Below, piece by piece: positions 50,348-58,869 of a stretch of DNA of 64,000 bases. The notes beneath the pieces were generated by a model. That model was not told the DNA's origin. It was given only the letters and a program-made list of their open reading frames with translations, and made no database searches. The translations under genes and the position numbers were made by a program. Every line of letters begins with the position of its first letter. Within the stretch, counting starts at the first letter, position 1. The DNA comes from Brevirhabdus pacifica (GTDB lineage Bacteria; Pseudomonadota; Alphaproteobacteria; Rhodobacterales; Rhodobacteraceae), in NCBI RefSeq assembly GCF_002797755.1, contig NZ_PGFI01000011.1:372001-436000 (forward strand). The letters run 5' to 3'.

Positions 50348-51538
50348 ATGTCTTTTCAAAACCCGGTCTTCATCCCCGGTCCCACCAATATCCCCGAAGT
50401 GATCCGCAAGGCATGCGACATGCCCACGATCGACCACCGCTCGTCGGTCTTCGGTGAAATCTTCGCCCCCGTGCGCGAGAACCTGAAGAAGGTCCTCAAG
50501 ACCACCAGCGGCGAGATCATCATCTTCCCCGCCTCGGGCACCGGTGCCTGGGAAGCCTCCATCTCGAACACGCTGTCGCCGGGCGACAAGGTTCTGGCCG
50601 CGCGCAACGGCATGTTCTCCCACCGCTGGATCGACATGTGCCAGCGCCACGGCCTCGAAGTGCAGATCGTCGAGACCCCCTGGGGCGAGGGCATCCCCGC
50701 GAACAAGTACCAGGAGATCCTGGCGGCCGACAAAGGCCACGAGATCAAAGCCGTCCTCGCCACCCATAACGAGACCGCCACGGGCGTTCGCAGCGACATC
50801 GGTGCCGTCCGCGCCGCGATGGATGCCGCCAAGCACCCCGCGCTGCTGATGGTCGATGGCGTCAGCTCGGTCGCCTCGATGGACTTCCGCATGGATGACT
50901 GGGGCGTCGACCTGGCCGTCACCGGCTCGCAGAAGGGCTTCATGATGCCCGCCGGCCTCGCGATCTGTGGCGTCAGCCAGAAGGCGCTGTCGCACATGGA
51001 TGCCGCCAAGCTGCCGCGCACCTTCTTCGACTTCCGCGACATGCTGAACGCCTATGCCGCCGGTGGCTACCCCTACACCCCCGCAGTGGGTCTGCTGAAC
51101 GGTCTCAACACCTCGGTCAACATGCTGCTCGACGAGGGGCTGGAGGCGGTGTTCGACCGTCACCACCGCATCGCCGAGGGCGTGCGCCGCGCCATCGCCG
51201 CCTGGGGCCTGAAGCCCTGCGCCGCGAACCCGTCGCTCTATTCCGACACCGTGACCGCCGTGGTCGTCCCCGAGGGGTTCAACGGCTCTGCCGTCGCGAC
51301 CCACGCGGCCGAAGCCTACGGCATGGCCTTCGGCGTCGGCCTGGGCGAGGTTGCCACCAAGGTGTTCCGCATCGGTCACCTGGGCAGCCTGACCGAAGCG
51401 ATGATGCTGTCGGGCCTGTCGGTCGCCGAGATGTCGATGGTCGATCTGGGCATCCCGGTGAAACTGGGCAGTGGCGTCGCCGCGGCACAGGAGTATTATC
51501 GCGTGGGCAGCGCGGCCATGCAGGCCGCGGCCGAGTGA
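50348..51538 (+). CDS. bhcA: Aspartate-glyoxylate aminotransferase (beta-hydroxyaspartate cycle)
   Basis: A 396-aa fold-type I PLP enzyme of the alanine/serine-glyoxylate aminotransferase family. GPTNIPEVIRKA starts the protein, FPASGTGAWEA is the phosphate-binding turn, VDGVSS carries the PLP aspartate, and K196 in TGSQKGFM is the Schiff-base lysine. On its own it could be called serine-glyoxylate aminotransferase; the three genes that follow identify it as BhcA, which makes glycine from glyoxylate using aspartate. AGAGGAGGA precedes the ATG. Confidence 0.92.
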   Translation: MSFQNPVFIPGPTNIPEVIRKACDMPTIDHRSSVFGEIFAPVRENLKKVLKTTSGEIIIFPASGTGAWEASISNTLSPGDKVLAARNGMFSHRWIDMCQRHGLEVQIVETPWGEGIPANKYQEILAADKGHEIKAVLATHNETATGVRSDIGAVRAAMDAAKHPALLMVDGVSSVASMDFRMDDWGVDLAVTGSQKGFMMPAGLAICGVSQKALSHMDAAKLPRTFFDFRDMLNAYAAGGYPYTPAVGLLNGLNTSVNMLLDEGLEAVFDRHHRIAEGVRRAIAAWGLKPCAANPSLYSDTVTAVVVPEGFNGSAVATHAAEAYGMAFGVGLGEVATKVFRIGHLGSLTEAMMLSGLSVAEMSMVDLGIPVKLGSGVAAAQEYYRVGSAAMQAAAE

Positions 51539-51549
51539 AAGGCAAAGAG

Positions 51550-52515
51550 ATGAAGGACCAGGACGGTTTCCCGGTTTTCGAAGACGTCGTCGCCGCCCAT
51601 GAGCGGATCAAACCCTATATCCACCGCACGCCGGTCCTGACGTCGAGCTACCTCGATGAACTGACCGGGGCCTCGCTGTTCTTCAAATGCGAGAACTTCC
51701 AGAAGGCCGGTGCCTTCAAGGTGCGCGGCGCGTCGAACGCGGTGTTCGGCCTGGACGAGGAGACCGCAAAGCGCGGCGTGGCGACCCATTCGTCGGGCAA
51801 CCACGCCCTGTCGCTGAGCTATGCCGCCGGTCGCCGCGGGATCGAGTGCACGGTTGTCATGCCGCGCACCGCCCCCGAGGCAAAGAAGGCCGCCGTGCGC
51901 GGCTATGGTGGGCGGATCGTGGAATGCGAACCCTCGACCTCCTCGCGCGAAGAGGTCTTTGCCAAGGTCCAGGAAGAGACCGGGGCCGAGTTCGTGCACC
52001 CCTACAACGATCTGCGCATCATCACCGGGCAGGCCACCTGTTCGCGTGAGATGGTCGAGCAGGTCGAGGAGCTGGACGCGGTCGTGGCCCCCATCGGTGG
52101 CGGCGGGATGGTGTCGGGCTGTTGCCTGACCCTGTCCAACATCGCCCCCGGGGTCGAGATCTATGCCGCCGAGCCCGAGCAGGCCGACGACGCCTACCGG
52201 TCGTTCAAGGCCGGCCACATCATCGCCGACGACGCGCCGGTGACCGTGGCCGATGGTCTGAAGGTTCCGCTGAAGGACAACACATGGCATTATGTGTCCA
52301 ACCACGTTACCGATATCCTGACGGCTTCCGAGGATGAGATCGTCGATGCCATGCGACTGATCTGGCAGCGGATGAAACTGGTGATGGAGCCCAGCTCCGC
52401 CGTTCCGCTGGCCACGATCCTGAAAAACCCCGACACGTTCAAAGGCAAACGTGTGGGTATCATTATCACCGGCGGCAACGTCGACCTGGACAAGCTGCCC
52501 TGGATGAAAGGCTGA
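51550..52515 (+). CDS. bhcB: Beta-hydroxyaspartate dehydratase
   Basis: A 321-aa fold-type II PLP enzyme like serine racemase/threonine dehydratase. K57 in ENFQKAGAFKVRGA binds PLP, followed by THSSGNHALS and the GGGGMVSG loop. No regulatory ACT domain. It removes water from (2R,3S)-beta-hydroxyaspartate to give iminosuccinate. A GTG at 51535 overlapping the bhcA stop is an alternative start; ATG 51550 has AAAGGCAAAG before it. Confidence 0.92.
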   Translation: MKDQDGFPVFEDVVAAHERIKPYIHRTPVLTSSYLDELTGASLFFKCENFQKAGAFKVRGASNAVFGLDEETAKRGVATHSSGNHALSLSYAAGRRGIECTVVMPRTAPEAKKAAVRGYGGRIVECEPSTSSREEVFAKVQEETGAEFVHPYNDLRIITGQATCSREMVEQVEELDAVVAPIGGGGMVSGCCLTLSNIAPGVEIYAAEPEQADDAYRSFKAGHIIADDAPVTVADGLKVPLKDNTWHYVSNHVTDILTASEDEIVDAMRLIWQRMKLVMEPSSAVPLATILKNPDTFKGKRVGIIITGGNVDLDKLPWMKG

Positions 52516-52518
52516 ACC

Positions 52519-53682
52519 ATGAACAAGCAAGTCAAACTGGACGATTACGAAGTCGGCTACGACATCCCCGCCGCCATCGGCATGGACGAGAAGGACATTC
52601 AGACCCCCTGTCTGATCGTCGACCTGGACGCGTTCGAGAAGAACGTCGAGACCATGCGCGCCTTCTGCGAAAAGACCGGCATGCGCCTGCGCGTGCACGG
52701 CAAGATGCACAAGTCCGCCGACGTGGCGAAGTACCAGATCGAAAAGGGCGGCGGCTGCGGCATCTGCTGTCAGAAGGTTTCCGAGGCCGAGGCTTTCGCC
52801 CGCGCCGGCATAAAGGACATTCTGGTGTCGAACCAGGTGCGCGACCCGGCCAAGATCGACCGTCTGGCACGCTTGCCCAACCACGGCGCCCGCGCCATCG
52901 TCTGCGTCGATGACGAGGCGAACGTGGCCGACCTGTCCGCCGCTGCCCAGAAGCACGGCAACGAGATCGAGTGTCTGGTCGAGATCGACTGCGGCGCCGG
53001 TCGCTGCGGCGTCACCACCACCGAGGACGTTGTTCGCATCGCCAAGGCAATCGACAAGGCCCCCGGCCTGAAGTTCGCCGGCATCCAGGCCTATCAGGGC
53101 GCGATGCAGCACATGGAAAACTATGACGACCGCAAGGCCAAGATCGACATCGCCGTGGACATGGTCCGCGATGCGGTCGAAGGCCTGAAGGCCGAAGGGT
53201 TGGAGTGCGACATCGTTGGCGGTGGCGGCACCGGCTCTTACTATTTCGAGGGCAACTCGGGCGTCTACAACGAGCTTCAGTGCGGCTCTTACGCGTTCAT
53301 GGATGCCGACTACGGCCGCATCAAGGACAAGGACGGCAAGCGCATCGACGAGTCGGAATTCGACAACGCGCTGTTCCTGCTGACCTCGGTCATGAGCCAC
53401 GCCAAGAAGGACAAGGCGATCGTGGACGCCGGCCTCAAGGCCCAGTCGCTGGACAGCGGTCTGCCCAAGGTCTTCGGCCGGGACGACGTGGAATACGTCA
53501 AATGCTCGGACGAGCATGGCGTCGTCGCCGACCCCGACCAGAAGCTGAAGGTCAACGACAAGCTGCGCCTGGTGCCCGGCCACTGCGACCCGACCTGCAA
53601 CGTGCATGACTGGTACGTCGGCGTGCGCAACGGCAAGGTCGAGACCCTGTGGCCCGTGACCGCCCGCGGCAAGGCCTACTGA
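52519..53682 (+). CDS. bhcC: Beta-hydroxyaspartate aldolase
   Basis: A 387-aa fold-type III PLP enzyme of the D-threonine aldolase group. TPCLIVDLDAFEKN starts the barrel, K62 in RVHGKMHKSA is the likely PLP lysine, and the C-terminal metal site is seen as VPGHCDPTCN. It condenses glyoxylate and glycine to beta-hydroxyaspartate. It begins 3 nt after bhcB. Confidence 0.93.
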   Translation: MNKQVKLDDYEVGYDIPAAIGMDEKDIQTPCLIVDLDAFEKNVETMRAFCEKTGMRLRVHGKMHKSADVAKYQIEKGGGCGICCQKVSEAEAFARAGIKDILVSNQVRDPAKIDRLARLPNHGARAIVCVDDEANVADLSAAAQKHGNEIECLVEIDCGAGRCGVTTTEDVVRIAKAIDKAPGLKFAGIQAYQGAMQHMENYDDRKAKIDIAVDMVRDAVEGLKAEGLECDIVGGGGTGSYYFEGNSGVYNELQCGSYAFMDADYGRIKDKDGKRIDESEFDNALFLLTSVMSHAKKDKAIVDAGLKAQSLDSGLPKVFGRDDVEYVKCSDEHGVVADPDQKLKVNDKLRLVPGHCDPTCNVHDWYVGVRNGKVETLWPVTARGKAY

Positions 53683-53700
53683 GCCCACTTGATCCAAGAG

Positions 53701-53735
53701 ACGGCCGACCCCGCCCGCCGGGGCCGGCCGTTTTC
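53701..53735 (+). terminator. Terminator-like hairpin between bhcC and bhcD
   Basis: Arms 53701-53713 and 53719-53731 (ACGGCCGACCCCG/CGGGGCCGGCCGT) pair with one mismatch over a 5-nt loop, followed by TTTTC. It has the full form of an intrinsic terminator, yet bhcD follows 25 nt later, so it probably reduces bhcD expression or protects the bhcABC message. Confidence 0.65.
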
Positions 53736-53759
53736 ATGTCTGAAAGGAATTTTTCGCTG

Positions 53760-54725
53760 ATGTATGTCGTTCCCGAATCCGCGATCGCGGACCTGATCTC
53801 GCCGCAGGACTCGTTCGAGGCCGTCGAATCCGTCTTTGCCGCGATGGCCCGCAAGGACGCCTATAACTTCCCTGTCATCCGCGAGGCCATCGGCCACGCC
53901 GACGCGCTTTACGGCTTCAAGTCGGGCTTTGACCGCGCGGGTCTGGTGCTGGGCCTCAAGGCCGGCGGCTACTGGCCCGGCAATGCCGACAAGGGGCTGA
54001 CCAACCACCAGTCCTCGGTCTTCCTGTTCGATCCCGACACCGGCCGCCCGACGGCGATGGTGGGGGGCAACCTGCTGACCGCCCTGCGCACCGCTGCGGC
54101 CTCGGCCGTGTCGATCCGTTATCTGGCGCCGAAGGGTGCCAAGGTGCTGGGCATGATCGGTGCCGGTCACCAGTCGGCCTTCCAGATGCGCGCCGCCGCC
54201 AAGCAGCGCGACTTTGAAAAGGTCATCGGCTGGAACTTCCACCCCGAGATGCTGAGCCGTCTGGAAGAGACCGCGGCCGAGCTGGGCCTGCCCTACGAGT
54301 CGGTCGATCTGGACCGCATGGGGGCCGAGGCCGACGTGATCGTCTCGATCACCTCCAGCTTCGATCCGATCCTGAAGGACGCCCAGGTCAAGGGCGGCAC
54401 GCACCTGGCCTGCATGGGCACCGACACCAAGGGCAAGCAGGAAGTCGAGGCCGCCCTTCTGGCCCGCGCCCGCGTCTTCACCGACGAGATCGCCCAGTCG
54501 ATCACCATCGGCGAGGCCCAGCACGCCGTCGCCGACGGCAGCCTTGCGGAATCCGACATCACCGAGATTGGCGCCGTCATCGCCGGCATGGATCCCGGTC
54601 GCCGCAGCGATGACGAGATCACGCTGTTCGACGGCACCGGCGTCGGACTCCAGGATCTGGCCGTGGCCGCCAAGGCGGTCGAACTGGCCCGCGAGCGTGG
54701 CATCGGTCAGGAGATCGAGGTCTGA
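53760..54725 (+). CDS. bhcD: Iminosuccinate reductase
   Basis: A 321-aa ornithine cyclodeaminase/mu-crystallin family protein. The NAD-binding GMIGAGHQSAFQMRA motif is near the middle, and TALRTAAASAVSIRYLA and the late GVGLQDLAVAAKAVELA are typical. In this setting it reduces iminosuccinate to aspartate, closing the cycle. The start is uncertain: ATG 53760 gives the usual family N-terminus with AAGGAA ~10 nt upstream. ATG 53736 would begin inside the hairpin tail. Confidence 0.9.
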   Translation: MYVVPESAIADLISPQDSFEAVESVFAAMARKDAYNFPVIREAIGHADALYGFKSGFDRAGLVLGLKAGGYWPGNADKGLTNHQSSVFLFDPDTGRPTAMVGGNLLTALRTAAASAVSIRYLAPKGAKVLGMIGAGHQSAFQMRAAAKQRDFEKVIGWNFHPEMLSRLEETAAELGLPYESVDLDRMGAEADVIVSITSSFDPILKDAQVKGGTHLACMGTDTKGKQEVEAALLARARVFTDEIAQSITIGEAQHAVADGSLAESDITEIGAVIAGMDPGRRSDDEITLFDGTGVGLQDLAVAAKAVELARERGIGQEIEV

Positions 54726-54766
54726 TCGCAGGCGCCCGGTCTGATCGCGGCCCCTGACACCAATCG

Positions 54767-54803
54767 AAAGACCCGCCCCGCGCGCACGCCGGGCGGGTCT
54801 TTT
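54767..54803. terminator. Bidirectional terminator between bhcD and galM
   Basis: AAAGACCCGCCC (54767-54778) and GGGCGGGTCTTT (54791-54802) are perfect 12-base arms with A and T runs outside. It serves both the plus-strand bhc operon and the minus-strand galM gene. Confidence 0.85.
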
Positions 54804-54807
54804 GCTG

Positions 54808-55878
54808 TCAGCCCCTGGCTTTGGGCCGTTCGAAGGACCAGCGTGTCCTGCGGCGCCAGCTCTGGCCGGGGTCCAGCATGATCGTGGGAAACTCGGGCCG
54901 GTTGGGCGCGTCGGGATAGCCCTGCGCCTCCAACGCCAGCGCCTCATAGGTAGCGATAGGCCGCCCGTTCAGCCCCGCCATCCCGGCGCTGTCCACCGTG
55001 CCGCCGTCATAGACCTGAAGCGCCGGCGCGTCGGTCTCAAGCCACATCCGTGTGCCGTTCGGTCCTTCGAGCATTGCCGCCAGACGCATGCCGTCCACGA
55101 CCTGCCCAGCCGGTTCATCAAGGACCAGACAATGATCGTGCCGGTTGTCGGGGCCGGGCGACAGCACCCGCATTCCGCGGTAGTCGAGTGGCCCGCCCGC
55201 GACCGGCAGCAGCCGACCCGTCGGCAGGATCTGCGCGTCGGTCTCAAGCATCCGGCTGGCCGCCAGTTGCACCCTGTGTCCCGCCAGCGACCCGCCACCG
55301 TTCAGGTTCCAATAGGCATGATGCGCGATGTTGATCGGTGTGCGCCGGTCGGTGGTGACGCTGACGGTGCAAAGCAGGGCACCCGGCGTGGCGTGGTAGG
55401 TGGCGTCGATCACGCGGTCGCCGGGCAGGCCGCAGGCACCGTGGGTCAGTGTCAGCCGCAGGACGGCGCGGTCGGGGGCAAGGTCCGCGACCTGCCAGAT
55501 ACGCGCCTGGATCCCCTCGGGGCCGCTGTGCTGGCTCCAGCCGCCGCCCGGCACGCAGGGCATCTGCCAGCTCTCCCCGTCGATCTGGACCCGCCCTCCG
55601 CGCACCCGGTTTACGACCGGCCCCGTCAGCGATCCGAAGGACGATAGCGGCCCGTCCTGGGCGGCCAGGTCCGCGCCGCCGGGGCTGAGGGAGTGCGGGT
55701 CATCGTCCAGCCACAGCCCGTGCAACGTGGCCCCCAGCGTCAGGATGCCAAGGCTGATGCGGCCCGCCGCGCAGGGGTCGCTGCCGATGGTCAGGCGCTC
55801 GACCATCGTGCCGTCGCGGCGGGTGCCGAAAGGGGCGCGCTGGCCGCGCGGCGCGTCGCGCAAGCGGGGCGGCGTCAT
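54808..55878 (-). CDS. galM: Aldose 1-epimerase (galactose mutarotase)
   Basis: A 356-aa GalM-fold protein. GPVVNRVRGGRVQIDG, the catalytic histidines in PINIAHHAYWNLNGGG and the C-terminal ALEAQGYPDAPNRPEFP with the catalytic Glu are visible. It interconverts sugar anomers. Its ATG at 55878 overlaps the upstream lactonase stop (ATGA), so the two act in one sugar pathway. Confidence 0.9.
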   Translation of the reverse strand: MTPPRLRDAPRGQRAPFGTRRDGTMVERLTIGSDPCAAGRISLGILTLGATLHGLWLDDDPHSLSPGGADLAAQDGPLSSFGSLTGPVVNRVRGGRVQIDGESWQMPCVPGGGWSQHSGPEGIQARIWQVADLAPDRAVLRLTLTHGACGLPGDRVIDATYHATPGALLCTVSVTTDRRTPINIAHHAYWNLNGGGSLAGHRVQLAASRMLETDAQILPTGRLLPVAGGPLDYRGMRVLSPGPDNRHDHCLVLDEPAGQVVDGMRLAAMLEGPNGTRMWLETDAPALQVYDGGTVDSAGMAGLNGRPIATYEALALEAQGYPDAPNRPEFPTIMLDPGQSWRRRTRWSFERPKARG

Positions 55879-56759
55879 GCGATGACCCGATGCTCCTGCT
55901 GGCCCCGGGCCGCCACCTCGACCCGGTAGGTGCGCCCGGCCTCGGGGATGGCGGCGGGGCGCTGCCCCTCGAAACCCTGGATCGCGGTGGTGATGAACAG
56001 CGTCCGCATGTCCTTGCCGCCGAAGGCCGGGCAGGAGACGCGGGGCGCCGGCAGATCCACCACCTCGATCAGACGGCCTTGCGGATTGTGGCAGGCAACG
56101 CGCGATGCGCCCCATTGGGCCAGCCACATGTTGCCCCGTGCATCGATCACCGCCCCGTCCGGGTTCAGGCAATCCTCATTGAGGTTCAGCCAGACACGCG
56201 GCAGCCCGTCGGGCCAGCCGTCCTGGGGATCGAGGGGCTGGCGCATGATCTGCCGGGTAGTCGTATCGGTGTAATAGGCAAAGCTGCGGTCGGGCGAGAA
56301 ACAGATCGCGTTCGAGATGGTCAGCCCCGGAACCAGCCGCCGCAACTCCCCTCGATAGTAACGCCAGATCGAACCCGCCTCGGGCTCGGCCGACTTGCCC
56401 ATCGTGCCGATCCAGAAGCCGCCCCAGGGATCGGCCCGCCCGTCGTTGGACCGGGTGCGCGGGTTGTCGGCCTCGAGCGGGGTCAGCCGATGGCGGGTGC
56501 CATCGGTCACGTCAAAACTGAAAAGCGCGGTTTCCGAGGCGATCAAAAGCCGGTCCCGGTCGATCCAGCCGGCGGCCGAGACATGCTCGGCGAACTGCCA
56601 GACCTGGGTCTCCGAGCCGCTGCGCGTCAACAACCGGCGGCCAAGGATGTCGAACCAGAAAAGCTGTTGGCGTTCGGGGTGCCAGAACGGCCCCTCGCCC
56701 AACCGGCAGGGGGTTGAATCGAAAACCTCGACGGTCCTGTCCCGTGTCCGCGAACCCAT
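55875..56759 (-). CDS. SMP-30/gluconolactonase-family sugar lactonase
   Basis: A 294-aa six-bladed beta-propeller. Metal-site motifs are CRLGEGPFWHP (Glu), RSNDGRADPWGGFWIGTMG (Asn/Asp) and LNPDGAVID (Asp). This family opens aldonolactones such as L-arabinono- or galactonolactone. It is coupled to galM. The substrate is not settled by sequence. Confidence 0.88.
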   Translation of the reverse strand: MGSRTRDRTVEVFDSTPCRLGEGPFWHPERQQLFWFDILGRRLLTRSGSETQVWQFAEHVSAAGWIDRDRLLIASETALFSFDVTDGTRHRLTPLEADNPRTRSNDGRADPWGGFWIGTMGKSAEPEAGSIWRYYRGELRRLVPGLTISNAICFSPDRSFAYYTDTTTRQIMRQPLDPQDGWPDGLPRVWLNLNEDCLNPDGAVIDARGNMWLAQWGASRVACHNPQGRLIEVVDLPAPRVSCPAFGGKDMRTLFITTAIQGFEGQRPAAIPEAGRTYRVEVAARGQQEHRVIA

Positions 56760-56815
56760 GCGGCCCCCCCCCGTTCACTCGCACCCTGGCCCGCGCCGGG
56801 CCCCTGGAGCCGGGA

Positions 56816-57730
56816 TCAGAGGGACGCGCGCGCGGCCGCCAGACCCAGGGCGGCGGCCTGTTGCGCGGACATCGACCCGGCCTCAGCACCCTGAGCGTCC
56901 AGCGCGCGCTTGTAAACCTCTGCCAGCGGCGCGTCAGCCAGCAGCAGCACCCGCTGTCCCAGCCAGTAGGGGCGGGCGGCGGTCAACTCGGCCCCGATCA
57001 GGGCACCGGCGATGGTGGCCCGACGGCTGTCGGGCTGATCGTCCTGCGGCGGGATGGTCCCCTTCAGGGTCGCCCGGTGCAGGGCGGCGGCCAGTCGTTC
57101 GGGACGGCTTCGGGTCTCGGCAAGGGCGGTGTCGAATGCCTGAGCCGCACCCTCTGTCGTAAGCAGGGCGTGGTCTTTATTGGCCAAGGGGTCAGGGGGC
57201 GCCAGCCGGTCCAGCAGGGCGCCCGCCAAGAACCCCTGGAAGGATACGATCTCGCCTGCGCTCACATGCACCCAGAAGCTGCGCGCGCCCACGACGCAGA
57301 TCACGCCGTCGAACTCGGGCTCCATCACCAGCGCCCCCGCCACGCGGATCGCGGCCGCGCCCATCAGGTCCGGCGGGCTGGCCTGTCCGATGGGCGGCAG
57401 CGCCACCAGGCGCGGCCCTGCATATCCCCGGGGTGCCACCGCCGTGGCCTCCCCTTCGGCAAGGGGCGTGCAGGGGACGGGGCGGGCGGGCAGGGCTGTA
57501 CCCCCGGTCCAACCTGCAAGCAGCAGGACCTCGGCCCGGGGATCAAGCTGGGCCGCCATCGCCGCAAGCTGATCGGCGGGGCTTTCACCGGCCTGCGCGC
57601 TTAGGCAGGTAAGGGCGCGGCCTGCGGGGTCGAACCCGTGCATCTCGATCCGCCCATCCTCGATCAGGGCGCCCAGCCAGGGGGTGGCGCCGTTACCGCC
57701 CGCCGCACCGTTCATCGCGCCCGCCGTCAT
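56816..57730 (-). CDS. DgoK-like (2-dehydro-3-deoxygalactonokinase family) protein, probably degenerate
   Basis: A 304-aa protein related to KDGal kinases through PIGQASPPDLMGAAAIRVAG, the GARSFWVHVSAGEIVSFQGFLAG region (equivalent to the family's GTHSKWV) and SRRATIAGALIGAELTAARPYW. The N-terminal phosphate-binding DWGTTNxRAW motif is missing: the sequence begins MNGAAGGNGATPWLGALIEDG, with no Asp-Gly-Thr. It may be inactive or use another substrate. ATG 57730 overlaps the znuA stop (ATGA); ATG 57715 is an alternative. Confidence 0.68.
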   Translation of the reverse strand: MTAGAMNGAAGGNGATPWLGALIEDGRIEMHGFDPAGRALTCLSAQAGESPADQLAAMAAQLDPRAEVLLLAGWTGGTALPARPVPCTPLAEGEATAVAPRGYAGPRLVALPPIGQASPPDLMGAAAIRVAGALVMEPEFDGVICVVGARSFWVHVSAGEIVSFQGFLAGALLDRLAPPDPLANKDHALLTTEGAAQAFDTALAETRSRPERLAAALHRATLKGTIPPQDDQPDSRRATIAGALIGAELTAARPYWLGQRVLLLADAPLAEVYKRALDAQGAEAGSMSAQQAAALGLAAARASL

Positions 57731-58722
57731 TTCGCACCCTCGTCCGGGGCCGCGCCCGCATCGCAGCGTGCAATGCTCTCGGCCAGTTCGACCAGCAGGC
57801 GCGGATAAAGGTCCGGCGTCTGCTCCCCGAACCCGCCCGAGGCGTCGAGCGTGCCGATGCGGATGCCGGTCCCCTCCCCGACGTTGCGCAGCAGGGCATC
57901 GGATTGGTGGGGCTCGTGGAAGGCGCAGCGGGCGCCGGTGTCGACCAGAAGGCGGCGCAGTTCGACCAACCGCCGGGCCGAGCTGGGCATGCCCTCGGCC
58001 TCGGCGATAGCGCCGACGATCTCCAGCTTGAATCGCTCGGCAAAGGGGGCGTAGGCGTCGTGCAGCACGATGACGGGCCGGTCGCGCAGGGGGGCGACCA
58101 GGGCCTCCACCTGTGTCTCTGCCTCGCCGATCCGCTGGGCCAGGGCGGCGGCATTGGCGCGGTATGTGGCCGCGTTCTCGGGATCCATCGCCGCCAGCCG
58201 CTCGGCGATCGGATCGACCCAGGCGAGGGCCCGGCGCGGGTCGAGCCAGGCGTGAAGCGCGTCGTCGTCGTGATGCGCCTCATCACCGGCGTCGGCGTCA
58301 TGGGCATCCTCGGGTTCATCCTCTGCGTGCTCCCCGGCGGCATCGGGGCCGGGGATCTCCAGCAGGGCAAGCGCGGCCTCCTCCATCTCCAGCCGATGCA
58401 GCATCTCGGCCACCGGCGGCAACAGCTCGGCCCCGGTCCAGACCACCAGCTCGGCGTCGGTCAGAAGCCGCACCTGCGAGGGGCGCAGTTGCAGGTCGTG
58501 GGGATCAGTGCCCGGCTCCACCAGCAGACGCGGCGTGCCGACCCCGTCCATGATCTGGGCGGTCAGGGACCATGGCACGGGCAGGTCCGCAACCACCTGC
58601 GGCGGCGCCGCCTGCGCGGCGGGCGCGGACAGGCCGACCGCCAGGGCGCAGAGAATCGCGCCCAGCCCCGCGATCCGACCGGGCAGGAAACGTTTCGGCG
58701 ATAGGGATGAGAGAGGGGACAT
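57727..58722 (-). CDS. znuA: Zinc ABC transporter substrate-binding protein
   Basis: A 331-aa periplasmic protein: signal peptide ending near APAAQA, VADLPVPWSLTAQIMDG, the first metal His in GTDPHDLQLRPSQV, a His/Asp/Glu-rich loop (~145-170), then HAWLDPRRA, LHDAYAPFAE and AFHEPHQSD supplying further ligands. It is divergent from zur with a candidate Zur site between. The downstream DgoK-like gene overlaps its stop. Confidence 0.92.
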   Translation of the reverse strand: MSPLSSLSPKRFLPGRIAGLGAILCALAVGLSAPAAQAAPPQVVADLPVPWSLTAQIMDGVGTPRLLVEPGTDPHDLQLRPSQVRLLTDAELVVWTGAELLPPVAEMLHRLEMEEAALALLEIPGPDAAGEHAEDEPEDAHDADAGDEAHHDDDALHAWLDPRRALAWVDPIAERLAAMDPENAATYRANAAALAQRIGEAETQVEALVAPLRDRPVIVLHDAYAPFAERFKLEIVGAIAEAEGMPSSARRLVELRRLLVDTGARCAFHEPHQSDALLRNVGEGTGIRIGTLDASGGFGEQTPDLYPRLLVELAESIARCDAGAAPDEGAK

Positions 58723-58756
58723 GCGATTACCCGGCTTGTGTTGCGTTGCGCCGTAA

Positions 58757-58783
58757 CATACGTATGAATGTGATAATATCACA
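58757..58783. promoter_or_regulatory. Candidate Zur operator between znuA and zur
   Basis: TGTGATA-A-TATCACA (58769-58783) is a perfect 15-bp palindrome, and CATACGTATG (58757-58766) is a second perfect palindrome touching it. Both lie in the AT-rich 147-bp space between the divergent znuA and zur starts, where Zur represses in related bacteria. Confidence 0.6.
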
Positions 58784-58869
58784 AGCAGGAAACCGGCCTG
58801 ATTTATCGCACGTCGCTTTCCGGGGCCGCAGGGTGGCGCGACCGCCGCCGCAGGACAGGGGTTCAGACC

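Noticed and set aside
50218-50457. 79-codon frame before bhcA
   Set aside because: It starts at TTG inside the control repeats and runs out of phase into bhcA; no homology pattern.
51496-53697. Open frame of ~730 codons on the minus strand
   Set aside because: Antisense shadow of bhcB and bhcC, whose catalytic residues are intact on the plus strand.
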